A stretch of 64,000 nt of DNA from Elusimicrobiota bacterium (GTDB taxonomy: Bacteria; Elusimicrobiota; Elusimicrobia; FEN-1173). The notes beneath the pieces were generated by a model. It had not been told where the DNA came from and did not search any database. It saw only the letters and a list, made by a program, of their open reading frames with translations. The stretch spans positions 1,860,001 to 1,924,000 of the forward strand of contig JADKHR010000001.1 in the NCBI GenBank assembly GCA_016721625.1, given 5' to 3'. A program made the position numbers and the translations under genes. This document shows, in pieces, positions 34,165-42,766 of the stretch (position 1 is its first letter; every line of letters starts with the position of its first letter).

Positions 34165-35211
34165 ATGAAACCGGTGCGGGTTCTTATCGTGGACGATTCC
34201 GCCGTGCTCCGCCAGCTTTTAAGGGAAATCGTTCAGTCCGATCCGCGGTTGATGGTGGCCGGGGAATCGGCGACCGGGGAAGACGCGCTGGCGCGCCTTG
34301 ATGAGGCGGCGCCGGACGCGGTGACGCTGGACGTGGAAATGCCGGGATTAAGCGGCCTGGACGTGTTGGACCGCTTGCGGCGACGGCGGCCCACCCTGCC
34401 GGTGGTGATGTTCAGCCACCTCACCGAACGGGGTTCCCGAGCCACCTTGGAAGCCCTCTGCCGCGGCGCCTCCGATTACACGCCGAAACCCACTCCGTCG
34501 GAGGGGCTCGACGCCGCTCGGGCCGCCATTCGAACCCAGCTCATCCCGAAACTTTTGGCTTTGGTGAAAAACGGTTCTTCCGACGCGCCGGCCGTCCCGC
34601 CGCCGCGCTTGGTCAAACCCCGGCACCGGCCGGAACTGTTGGCCATCGGCGCCTCCACCGGCGGACCGAACGCCCTGTCCCAGCTCCTGAAAGGCCTGGG
34701 GAAAAGGTTTCCCATCCCCATCGTCATCGTTCAACACATGCCGCCCATGTTCACCCAGTGGCTGGCCGAGCGGCTCACGCGGGAATCCAGTTTCCAAGTG
34801 CGGGAGGGCGAGGCGGGCGGGGCCCTGGAACCCGGGGTAGCCTGGTTGGCGCCGGGAAATCGGCATCTGGTGGTGAACCTTTCCGGCGCGCGGCCGCGGG
34901 TGGACGTGACGGAGGATCGGCCGGAAAATTCTTGCCGCCCTTCTGTGGACGTGCTTTTCCGGTCCGTGGCCGCCCTGGGTCCTCGCGCCTTGGGCCTCGT
35001 CCTCACCGGTATGGGACAGGACGGGTTAAAGGGAGCCCTGGCTTTGCACGACGCGGGGGCCGCCGTTTTGGCCCAGGACCAGGCCACGTCGGTGATCTGG
35101 GGGATGCCCGGCGCCGTGGCGCGCGCGGGGTTGGCCGAAGAAGTCCTGCCCTTGGACCAAATGGCGGCCCGTGTTCGGGTCCGCCTGGGAATGGAGGAGG
35201 AAACCCTATGA
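34165..35211 (+). CDS. cheB: Protein-glutamate methylesterase CheB
   Basis: The 348-residue protein has an N-terminal receiver (DDSAVLRQL; phosphoacceptor Asp56 in VTLDVEMPG), a linker, and the C-terminal methylesterase domain. Catalytic Ser is in IGASTGGPNALSQL, His in IVQHMPPMFT and Asp in LTGMGQDGLKGA. It removes receptor methyl groups placed by CheR and is activated by CheA. Six bases separate it from the cheX-like gene, and its TGA overlaps the ATG of MCP2. Confidence 0.95.
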   Translation: MKPVRVLIVDDSAVLRQLLREIVQSDPRLMVAGESATGEDALARLDEAAPDAVTLDVEMPGLSGLDVLDRLRRRRPTLPVVMFSHLTERGSRATLEALCRGASDYTPKPTPSEGLDAARAAIRTQLIPKLLALVKNGSSDAPAVPPPRLVKPRHRPELLAIGASTGGPNALSQLLKGLGKRFPIPIVIVQHMPPMFTQWLAERLTRESSFQVREGEAGGALEPGVAWLAPGNRHLVVNLSGARPRVDVTEDRPENSCRPSVDVLFRSVAALGPRALGLVLTGMGQDGLKGALALHDAGAAVLAQDQATSVIWGMPGAVARAGLAEEVLPLDQMAARVRVRLGMEEETL

Positions 35212-36509
35212 AAGTTTCGACGCAGATCCAAGCGGCTTTGGCGTGCGTTCTTCTCACGTCGGCGGGCCTCACCGGTCTCGCCCTCTGGGGCACCACACGG
35301 GCGCTGGAACGAACCACCACCTTTGAACGAGCCAACGTGGCCGCATTTCACCGCGCCGCGGGACTGCATGAACGGGTGCGGAACACGTCTTTGTTTTTGC
35401 GCGATCCCGTGGTGAGGGAACTCGAATGGCAGGCCAAGGAAAGCGAACTGCGCGTGAGCCAGGGCGTTCGGGCCCTGCGCCAGGAACTCTTTCTGTTCCG
35501 ACGGTTTGCGGTGATGGCCGGGGTGTTTTCGGTGGTCCTGATGTCTCTCTTGGCGTGGGCGGTGGCCCTGCTCGTGGTCCACCCGGTTTCGCTCATGGTC
35601 CGCGCGCTTCAAGAATCCTCCGACGCCGGGGGCCCGGCGGGAAAAATCAGCGGCGACGTGGGTGTCCTGGCCGAATCGTTTCAAGAGTTCGTCCATCGCG
35701 TGCGCGCTCGTTTGTCTCCATTGGCCGACGCCGTGGCCCTCATGAGCCAGGAGTCCTCCGAATCGGCCCGCCAGGCCAACGCCGTTTCGGAAATGAGCGC
35801 GCGCGTCAACGAGAGCGTAGCCCTGGTGGCCGCGTCGGTGGAAGCCATGGACGCACGGTTCAACGGGGTGTCGCTCCGGCTGAACGGCGTGGCCCAGAGC
35901 ACCGCCGACGCCGTGGCTTCCGCCCAAACGGCGGACGCCGCCGTCGCCGCCTTGAGCCGCCAGGGAAGCGAAATCCGCCGCATCGTCGATCTGATTCAAA
36001 ACGTTTCGGGAAAAATAAACCTGCTGGCGCTGAACGCGACCATCGAGGCCGCCCGGGCCGGGGTGGCCGGAAAGGGGTTCGCCGTGGTGGCCGGCGAGGT
36101 GAAAGAACTGGCGAAAAAGACCTCTTCCGACGCCGCCGAGATCGCCCGCATCGTCGCGGTGTTTTCCGCCGATACGGGAAAGGCGTCCAAAGCCATCGGC
36201 GACATCACGACGACCATCCAGGAGATCAGCGGGGCCCAGGGCGAGGTCACGGAGTCCGTGCGGGAGCAGTCGGTCACCCTTCACGAGATCGGCCAGTCCC
36301 TGGCGGACGCGGCTCGCGGCACCGGGGAAATCGCCCAGGGGGTCGCCCAAGCGGCCCGCAGTTCGGAAAGCATGTTGCGACGAATCGCCCACACCGCCGG
36401 CGCCGCCGCGACCCTGGCCCTGATGACGGAAAAGCTGGAAGGGTTGATTCGAAAACTCAAGCGGCACGCGCCGGGCCAAAACCAGGAGGGGACCCATGGA
36501 AACCGATGA
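35208..36509 (+). CDS. Methyl-accepting chemotaxis protein 2
   Basis: Starting at the ATG that overlaps the cheB stop gives 433 residues, with two close membrane helices (about 7-28 and 100-123) and only about 70 residues between them, so the periplasmic part is small. The signalling domain has the tip NLLALNATIEAARAGVAGKGFAVVAGEVKELAKKTS. It is shorter than MCP1, and no HAMP motif is obvious. Sensing may be through the membrane, a partner protein or the cytoplasm (inference). Its end overlaps the Hpt gene. Confidence 0.9.
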   Translation: MKVSTQIQAALACVLLTSAGLTGLALWGTTRALERTTTFERANVAAFHRAAGLHERVRNTSLFLRDPVVRELEWQAKESELRVSQGVRALRQELFLFRRFAVMAGVFSVVLMSLLAWAVALLVVHPVSLMVRALQESSDAGGPAGKISGDVGVLAESFQEFVHRVRARLSPLADAVALMSQESSESARQANAVSEMSARVNESVALVAASVEAMDARFNGVSLRLNGVAQSTADAVASAQTADAAVAALSRQGSEIRRIVDLIQNVSGKINLLALNATIEAARAGVAGKGFAVVAGEVKELAKKTSSDAAEIARIVAVFSADTGKASKAIGDITTTIQEISGAQGEVTESVREQSVTLHEIGQSLADAARGTGEIAQGVAQAARSSESMLRRIAHTAGAAATLALMTEKLEGLIRKLKRHAPGQNQEGTHGNR

Positions 36510-36885
36510 CGCGCTACTGCAAGAATTTATCCGCGAGTCGGTGGATAATATCGCTCTGGCGGAAAAGGCCTTGGCGCAACTGGCCGCCGATCCCGCGGAC
36601 CCGAAGGCGGGAACGCCCGTGTTTCGGGCCGTGCACACGCTGGCGGGGACGGCCGGATTCTTCGGTTTTGAACGGCTGGGCCTTTTGGCTCATGAGGGAG
36701 AACGATTTCTGGGACCCTGGCGGGACGGAGTTCCTCCCTCGCTGGAACGCCGGAATTTGGCCGCCGAACTCTTGGACGCCATTCGGGGCGCCGTGTCCCG
36801 GGTGGCGGCGGGCGGCCCCGAAGGGCCGGAGGATTTCAAGGCGCTCCGGGCGCGCCTCCGCACCGCCGCCCTGGCGGAGGCCTGA
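36496..36885 (+). CDS. Stand-alone Hpt (histidine phosphotransfer) protein
   Basis: A 129-residue helical domain with the phosphorylatable His47 in FRAVHTLAGTAGFFGF, which closely matches the P1 signature of CheA. No kinase domain follows, so it needs a partner kinase: CheA, or the hybrid kinase encoded at 38164. The neighbour downstream, 2 bp away, is a single-domain receiver, suggesting a phosphorelay pair. An ATG with GGAGGGG upstream supports this start. Confidence 0.8.
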   Translation: METDDALLQEFIRESVDNIALAEKALAQLAADPADPKAGTPVFRAVHTLAGTAGFFGFERLGLLAHEGERFLGPWRDGVPPSLERRNLAAELLDAIRGAVSRVAAGGPEGPEDFKALRARLRTAALAEA

Positions 36886-36887
36886 CC

Positions 36888-37250
36888 GTGCGCGCGCTGG
36901 TGGTGGACGATTCCCGCGCCATCCGGCTGTTGTTGCGCCGGATGTTGACCGAACTGAACCACACGGTGGTGGAAGCTTCCGATGGAAAGGAAGCGCTGGC
37001 TCTGCTCCGGGGGGGCGAACGGCCCGACGTGGCCTTGGTGGACTGGAACATGCCGGAGATGGACGGCGTGGCGTTGATCCGCGCGGTTCGCTGTGATCCG
37101 GCCTTGAGCGCGGTCCGGCTCATGGTGGTCACCACCGAAATGGAAGTGGGGCGCGTGGCGGAAGCTCTTGAGGCCGGGGCCCAGGATTATATTTTGAAAC
37201 CTTTGACCATCGAGAATCTCAAAATAAAACTGGCGGGGGTGGGGGCATGA
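36888..37250 (+). CDS. CheY-like response regulator 2
   Basis: The 120-residue receiver starts at a GTG 2 bp after the Hpt gene. Acidic pair VVDDSR, phosphoacceptor Asp52 (VDWNMPEMDG), Thr (VVTTE) and Lys (YILKPL) are all in place. The WNMPxMDG form is typical of CheY proteins that serve chemosensory arrays. It overlaps the second cheR by 4 bp. It may be the second output or a phosphate sink for CheA. Confidence 0.88.
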   Translation: MRALVVDDSRAIRLLLRRMLTELNHTVVEASDGKEALALLRGGERPDVALVDWNMPEMDGVALIRAVRCDPALSAVRLMVVTTEMEVGRVAEALEAGAQDYILKPLTIENLKIKLAGVGA

Positions 37251-38167
37251 CCCGTTCCCGGGAATCAGCGGTCTCTCCGGGGCATGGGTCCACGGTGTCG
37301 GCCGCGGACATGGCGTATCTGGCGGATCTGGTTCGCCGGGAAGCGGGGATCATGCTGGCGCCGGACCACGGCGTTTTCGTTGAATCACGGTTGGCCCCCC
37401 TGGTGTGGCGGGATCGCTTGCCTTCACTGGCCGCGCTGGTGGCCGAATTGCGCGCGGCGGCGCCGGGGCCCCGCCATCGGGAAGTGGTGGCGGCCCTGGC
37501 CATACCCGAAACAAACTTTTTCCGGGACGGACTTCCCTTTGAACTCCTCCGCCGGGTGGTTTTGCCCTGGCTCATGGAACAACGGGCGAATGAACGGCGG
37601 CTCTCCTTTTGGTGCGCCGCGGCCGCCACGGGCCAGGAAGCCTACAGCTTGGCCATGCTTTGCCGGGAACAGAAAGGCGTTCCTTCCCCCTGGGTTTGGG
37701 AAATCCTCGGGACCGACCTATCCGAAGACAACGTGCGCCGGGCGGCGGCGGGGATCTATTCGGAATCGGAGGTTCGCCGGGGTTTGGACCCCCCCCACCT
37801 TTCCACCTATTTTGAAAAACAGGGAAAGGAATGGCGGGTGAAAGAGGATCTCCGCGTCCTGGTCCATTTTCGGCCGTTCAATTTGGTCGCTCCATGGCCA
37901 TCTCTTTCCTCCATGGATTTAATCCTCCTCCGGAACGTCACCATGTATTTCGATACGGCCACCCGCCGAACCGTTTTTTCCAAGGCCCACGAGGCGCTTC
38001 GCCCTGACGGGTTCCTTCTTTTGGGAGCGGGCGAAACGGCCCAGGAGGCCGGGGACCTTTTTGATCTCTATCAATGGAACGGCGTCGCTCTCTACCGGCC
38101 GCGCGGCGCGCCTTCCGGTCCACGGGAATTGGCCGCGGAATCTGTCAACCGTTCGGGGGCCCTATGA
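37247..38167 (+). CDS. cheR: Chemotaxis methyltransferase CheR 2
   Basis: The 306-residue enzyme has the same domain order as CheR 1: helical domain (YLADLVRREAGIMLAPDH), then ETNFFRDGLPFELL, the SAM motif FWCAAAATGQEAYSLAML, LGTDLSEDNVRRAAAGIYS and LRNVTMYFD. It overlaps receiver 2 and the hybrid kinase start by 4 bp each. Having two CheR genes flanking two MCPs suggests each serves one receptor or one output, which is inference. Confidence 0.92.
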   Translation: MTRSRESAVSPGHGSTVSAADMAYLADLVRREAGIMLAPDHGVFVESRLAPLVWRDRLPSLAALVAELRAAAPGPRHREVVAALAIPETNFFRDGLPFELLRRVVLPWLMEQRANERRLSFWCAAAATGQEAYSLAMLCREQKGVPSPWVWEILGTDLSEDNVRRAAAGIYSESEVRRGLDPPHLSTYFEKQGKEWRVKEDLRVLVHFRPFNLVAPWPSLSSMDLILLRNVTMYFDTATRRTVFSKAHEALRPDGFLLLGAGETAQEAGDLFDLYQWNGVALYRPRGAPSGPRELAAESVNRSGAL

Positions 38168-40095
38168 GCGACGATTATTCCGGCACAGGAAGTTTTGTTG
38201 TTTTTGACGGCGGAGGGGCCGTGGTGAAGGCCAGCGCCGAGCTGTCTCGTTGGCTCGGCTACGGCGAGTCCGAACTGGTGGGCCAGCCGGCGAAACTGAT
38301 ATTAGGGCGCCGGGCTCCCGACCTTCCGGACCTGGACTCGCTGGAAAAAGCCTTGGGTGGAGGGGGGCCCGTAAGCCTTCTGGCTCAGGACGGGCGAGAG
38401 GTTCCCGTTCGGATCACCCTCAAACGGACCCCCGCTCCCATCGGCAACGACGTGTGGTGCGTACTCACGGCTGAGAACGTTCCTGTTTCTCGCCCGGCGG
38501 CGCCGAAAACTCTGGCGGCTCCCAAAACCTCGGCACCCCCGCCCCCCCCGCCCCCCGCGCCGCCGGCCGTTCCGCCGAAGAGTTCCTCCCCACCGGCGGT
38601 GTCCGTCCCCGCGGCCCCCCCGACGCCCGTTCGCGCCTCCGCGCCCGGGGCTTTTTTGACGCCGACGTTCCTCGTCAATATGAGCCACGAATTCCGCACC
38701 CCTTTGAACGGCATCGCCGGTACGGTGGCCATGCTGGCCGAATCGCCGCTTTCCCCTCGGCAGAGGGATTGGGTGAACCTGCTTCGGCAATCCACGGCGT
38801 CGCTCGTGCAAGTGATGACGAACGTTCTCGATTTTGCCCGGATGGAGGGCGACGACTTGACTCTCCGTTGGACGGATTTCTCTCTGAACGGCGTGTTGGA
38901 GGAGGTTCTGCGTCCCGCCGCCGAGGCCGCCCGGTTCAAGGGACTGGGCTTCCAGGTGACACGTCCGGAAACGGACTTGGTTCTTCGCGGGGACCCTGAA
39001 CGCGTCCGCCAGGTGTTCGCCCAGTTGGTGGACAACGCCGTGAAGTTCACGGACAAGGGCGAGGTGTCGATCTTGGTTCAAAAGGAAAACGAAACCGAGC
39101 GCGATCTTCAACTCCGGTTCGTCGTTAAAGACACGGGGCCCGGCGTGCCAATGGCGGACCGCGCGAAACTGTTCAACGCTTTTTCCCAGCTGGACGGGTC
39201 TTCGACCCGCGCCCACGACGGGTTGGGGTTGGGTTTGGCCGTGGCCCAGAGGCTCACCGCCTTGATGAAAGGAACGCTTCATGTGGAAGGAGAGGAGGGG
39301 CAGGGCGGCGTGTTCGTGGCGGTGCTCCCGCTGGACAAATCCGACCGCCCCCTCGTGCCGGCCCCGGCGCCGGTGTCCGGGAGCCGAGCGGCGGCTCCCT
39401 CGCTCCCTCGGCGCCATTACCGAATTTTGATCGTAGAGGATAACGCGGTCAACCAAAAAGTGGCGCTCTTGCTGTTGGAAAAACTGGGATACACGGCGGA
39501 ACTGGCGGACAACGGCCAGCAGGCCGTGACCGCCTTTGAGAACGGGGTGTTTGACCTCATCTTGATGGATTGCCAGATGCCCGTTCTGGACGGTTACCAG
39601 GCCACCATCGAGATGCGAAAGCGGGAAGGCCAAAAACGGCACGTCCCGATCCTGGCGGTGACGGCGAACTCTTCCGACGAAGACCGCGAAAAATGTTTCG
39701 CCTCCGGCATGGACGAATACATCACCAAACCACTTTCCATCGACCGCCTTTCTTCCCTTCTCGCCAAATGGGACGTGTCGGTGGAGGCCGAGGCGTTGAA
39801 CGGTTTAAAGGATTTGGGGGCCGAAACCTTTCCCCAGATTCGGGATCAATTCCTCACCCAGTCCCTGGAACAAATGGATCAGCTGGGCAAAGCGGTGGCG
39901 GCGGGGGACTGGAAGGCGGTCCACGCGCTTTGCCATAAAATCAAAGGAAGCAGTGGGACCTTCGGCGCGGTGCGGATGCAACGCCTCTGCCGACGGGGGG
40001 AGGAAGCCGCTTCCCAGGAAAAGGGGAAGGATCTCGCGTTCCTCGCCGACGCTCTCCGGGAGGAATTTGAGCGCGTTCGGTTGTTCCTTCAGTAA
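38164..40095 (+). CDS. Hybrid sensor histidine kinase (PAS-HisKA-HATPase-REC-Hpt)
   Basis: The 643-residue protein begins with a PAS-like domain (about residues 8-105), then a Pro/Ala-rich linker (about 110-165). HisKA follows with His175 (VNMSHEFRTPLNG), HATPase with DNAVKFTDKG, KDTGPGVP and DGLGLGLAVAQRL, a receiver (IVEDNAVNQ; LILMDCQMP), and a C-terminal Hpt with LCHKIKGSSGTFG. There are no membrane segments, so it senses inside the cell. It is the last gene of the chemosensory operon and its end overlaps the convergent ATPase gene by 7 bp. Confidence 0.92.
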   Translation: MSDDYSGTGSFVVFDGGGAVVKASAELSRWLGYGESELVGQPAKLILGRRAPDLPDLDSLEKALGGGGPVSLLAQDGREVPVRITLKRTPAPIGNDVWCVLTAENVPVSRPAAPKTLAAPKTSAPPPPPPPAPPAVPPKSSSPPAVSVPAAPPTPVRASAPGAFLTPTFLVNMSHEFRTPLNGIAGTVAMLAESPLSPRQRDWVNLLRQSTASLVQVMTNVLDFARMEGDDLTLRWTDFSLNGVLEEVLRPAAEAARFKGLGFQVTRPETDLVLRGDPERVRQVFAQLVDNAVKFTDKGEVSILVQKENETERDLQLRFVVKDTGPGVPMADRAKLFNAFSQLDGSSTRAHDGLGLGLAVAQRLTALMKGTLHVEGEEGQGGVFVAVLPLDKSDRPLVPAPAPVSGSRAAAPSLPRRHYRILIVEDNAVNQKVALLLLEKLGYTAELADNGQQAVTAFENGVFDLILMDCQMPVLDGYQATIEMRKREGQKRHVPILAVTANSSDEDREKCFASGMDEYITKPLSIDRLSSLLAKWDVSVEAEALNGLKDLGAETFPQIRDQFLTQSLEQMDQLGKAVAAGDWKAVHALCHKIKGSSGTFGAVRMQRLCRRGEEAASQEKGKDLAFLADALREEFERVRLFLQ

Positions 40096-42236
40096 GAGCT
40101 GAGGGCGGCGCGGCGGAACACCGCGCCGATGCGGGCGAGGATGATGCCGGGTTTGACGGGTTTCGCCACGTAATCGTCCGCGCCGAGGGAGATGGCGTAC
40201 TCCTGGCTCCGGTCGTCGTCCGTGGCGGTCAACATGATCACCGGAAGCTTGACCATCCCCATTTTTCGCCGAAGCATCCTGAGAACGCCGAACCCGTCGA
40301 TTCCCGGCATGTCCAGGTCCAGGAGCATGAGGTCCGGCGCCTTTTCGGCGGCCATGGCCAAGGCTTGGAGGCCGTCGGCGGCTTCTTCCACCACATATCC
40401 CTGGGTTTCCAGCGTTTTGCGGACAATGGTTCGAATCAGCGGATCGTCGTCCGTCACGAGGACCCGAAGTTTTGGCGTGTCTCCCACCGCGGCGTCCGCC
40501 GGTTTTGGGTCCGGGGATTTATCCGCGATTGATTTCCGAATTTCCAATTCGAGATAGGGCTGGACTTCGGAGAGCGTGGTGTCCCCCGAAGCGAGGTGCC
40601 AGAGGGCGTCGGCGTGGAAGGTGTGAATCGCGTCGGTTTCCAGGGCCACTCGATGGAGTTCCAGGGGCGACGCGCCGCTCAAAATCTTTTTCTGAACCTC
40701 TTCGTTGATTTCCAAAAGTTCCACCAACGCCAAGCGGCCCCGGTAGCCCGAGAAATTGCACTCTTCACATCCCGAGGCGCGTTGGTAGGCGGGATCCCCG
40801 TCTTCGGCTTTAAAGGCGGCGACGACGGCGGGATCCCAGGCCTTTTCTTCCACGGGTTTCCGGCAGGCGGGGCAGAGCCGCCGAACCAGGCGCTGGGACA
40901 GGATAAGTTTCAAGACCGGCGCGAAGCGTTCCGCCGCCAGGCCCATGTCGATCAGTCGGTTAAGGCCGGCGAAGGCGTCTTCGGTGTGCAGGGAGGAGAC
41001 CACGATCCGGCCGTTCCCCGCCGCTTGAAAAGCCACGTTCGCCGTTTCCGCGTCCCGCAGTTCTCCCACCAACAAGAGTCGGGGTTCGTTGCGGAGCGCG
41101 GCGCGGAGCGCGGTCGCGTAGTTTAACCCCAATTTTTCGTTCACTTGCACCTGGGGGATGCCCGGAATTTTGAATTCGATGGGATCTTCGACGGTGGCGG
41201 ATTTCGCTCCCGCGGCGTGCCAGGGGGTGAGCAGGGCGTAGAGCAAGGTCGTCTTCCCGGACCCGGCCGGGCCGGTGACCAAAAGGGCCCCCTGGGCGGC
41301 TTTGCCGAAATCTAAAAGTTTTTCAATCAAGGCGGGGCGGAACCCCAGCGTTTCCAACGGGCGGGCCGCCACGCGCTCGTCCAGAACCCGAAGCGTGAGT
41401 CGTTCCCCGGTGACCGACGGCCGCGTGAAAAGCCGCAGTCCCACCTCGCGCCCGGCCACGCGCAGATTCACGCGCCCTTCCTGGGGTCTCAGGTGTTCCG
41501 AGACGTCGAGGCCCGCCAGGGCTTTGAAACGCGTCGCAATAGGCCCCTCCGCCATGGGCTTGGGGAGGGTGAGAATGGTGCGGAGCATGCCGTCGATCAG
41601 GAAGCGGATTTCGCTGGCGTTTCGCCCGTGTTCCAGGTGGATTTCGGCGGCTTCCAGGGCGACGGCCTTGGTGATCACATCGTTGACGAACCGCTCCATG
41701 GTTCCCGCGGCGTCCAGGCTTCGGTTCACTTTTCCATCGACGTCGACGACCTCCATCGTCTCGTCCATGTCCAGCTTTTCGATCAAGTCCACCATCCGCA
41801 TGTTGTCGGAGTAGCATTCCGCGATCAGCGCTTCGATCTTTTCCGGCAAGGCGAAACAAGGTTCCACTTCCCGCGCCGACATCAGCCGCACGTGGTCTTT
41901 GGCCGCGGCGTCCAAGGGATGCCCCATGGCGACGGAGATGACGTTGTTATTGAGATGGAGCGGCAGGAGCTGAAGGTTTTCGCAGACGGAAGGCGTGAGC
42001 AGAGAAAGCGCCATCTTCTCCACGTTTTTAATGGAGAGGTCGATGCAGGGGATGCCGAAGGTTTCCGTGACGGCGGCGGCCAGCTGGTCCCAGGTCACGG
42101 TTTTTCCGCGCAGAAGCGCCTGGGCCAAAGAGGGTTCGCCGGATTTCCGGATTCCGTCTAAAACGTCGGGCGGAAGGCCCAACGTTTCCACGGCTTTCAA
42201 AATCCAATCGTCCTTGTATCGAGGTTCGGTTGTCAT
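40089..42236 (-). CDS. PilB/GspE-type secretion ATPase with C-terminal receiver domain
   Basis: The 715-residue protein has an N-terminal MshEN/GspE-N domain (about residues 10-160), then the motor ATPase with Walker A GPAGSGKTTLL, a degenerate Asp box (AEIHLEHG), Walker B-like LLLVGELRDAET and the His box VVSSLHTEDA. A four-cysteine zinc element (CPACRK, CEECNFSGYRG) follows, as in PilB. After a short linker, residues about 590-715 form a receiver (LVTDDDPLI; LLLDLDMPG; AKPVKP). A receiver on a pilus motor suggests direct control by phosphorylation. The gene is convergent with the hybrid kinase and next to another receiver on the same strand. Confidence 0.88.
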   Translation of the reverse strand: MTTEPRYKDDWILKAVETLGLPPDVLDGIRKSGEPSLAQALLRGKTVTWDQLAAAVTETFGIPCIDLSIKNVEKMALSLLTPSVCENLQLLPLHLNNNVISVAMGHPLDAAAKDHVRLMSAREVEPCFALPEKIEALIAECYSDNMRMVDLIEKLDMDETMEVVDVDGKVNRSLDAAGTMERFVNDVITKAVALEAAEIHLEHGRNASEIRFLIDGMLRTILTLPKPMAEGPIATRFKALAGLDVSEHLRPQEGRVNLRVAGREVGLRLFTRPSVTGERLTLRVLDERVAARPLETLGFRPALIEKLLDFGKAAQGALLVTGPAGSGKTTLLYALLTPWHAAGAKSATVEDPIEFKIPGIPQVQVNEKLGLNYATALRAALRNEPRLLLVGELRDAETANVAFQAAGNGRIVVSSLHTEDAFAGLNRLIDMGLAAERFAPVLKLILSQRLVRRLCPACRKPVEEKAWDPAVVAAFKAEDGDPAYQRASGCEECNFSGYRGRLALVELLEINEEVQKKILSGASPLELHRVALETDAIHTFHADALWHLASGDTTLSEVQPYLELEIRKSIADKSPDPKPADAAVGDTPKLRVLVTDDDPLIRTIVRKTLETQGYVVEEAADGLQALAMAAEKAPDLMLLDLDMPGIDGFGVLRMLRRKMGMVKLPVIMLTATDDDRSQEYAISLGADDYVAKPVKPGIILARIGAVFRRAALSSY

Positions 42237-42287
42237 CGTGAAGAGAGACGCAAAGCTTATTTCTCCTTTATTTTCGCCAGGGACCGA

Positions 42288-42641
42288 TCATTTCACCAGG
42301 GCCAGCAAAGATTCCATGGTGTACGGTTTGGAATGGACCGAGGCCGCGCCCGCGGCTCGGAAGGCGGCTTCTTCCGGGCCTCCCGCATCGTGCCCCGAAT
42401 AAATGGACACCGGAATCGACCGCGTGGACGGATCGCGTTTCAAGGTCTTCAGCGCTTCCAGGCCGCCCAACACCGGCATCTCCGCGTCGAGGATGATGAG
42501 ATCGGGTTTTTCCGCCCGGGCTTTCTCCACGGCCACCGCCCCGTTCGGAGCGTCCACCACCGTGTGGCCACCTTTTTCGAGCATCGCCCGCGCGATCTTC
42601 AGCAATAGCGCGGAGTCGTCCGCGATCAATACTTTGGCCAT
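42288..42641 (-). CDS. Single-domain response regulator
   Basis: The 117-residue receiver starts at an ATG with GAGGGGAGG upstream, which decides against a longer open frame. It has IADDSALL, LIILDAEMPV with the phosphoacceptor Asp, and HSKPYT for the conserved Lys. It lies 51 bp upstream of the ATPase-receiver gene on the same strand, so the two may form one operon. No output domain. Confidence 0.85.
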   Translation of the reverse strand: MAKVLIADDSALLLKIARAMLEKGGHTVVDAPNGAVAVEKARAEKPDLIILDAEMPVLGGLEALKTLKRDPSTRSIPVSIYSGHDAGGPEEAAFRAAGAASVHSKPYTMESLLALVK

Positions 42642-42766
42642 GGGCCTCCCCTCAATATTTCCCGCGGGGCCCACGGGCCCAGGGGGGTCGCGATACTGAA
42701 GCATAAGTCCAATCCGGCCGTCCCGCAAGGGGAAAATGAGCGGCTGGATTTGGTACATTGGGCCCC

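Noticed and set aside
34731..36638. 635-codon minus-strand frame across MCP2
   Set aside because: Antisense of a well-supported receptor; composition typical of GC-rich shadow frames.
35426..37096. Long 556-codon frame overlapping MCP2, Hpt and CheY
   Set aside because: Shadow of genuine genes in another frame; highly Arg/Gly/Pro-rich with no domain.
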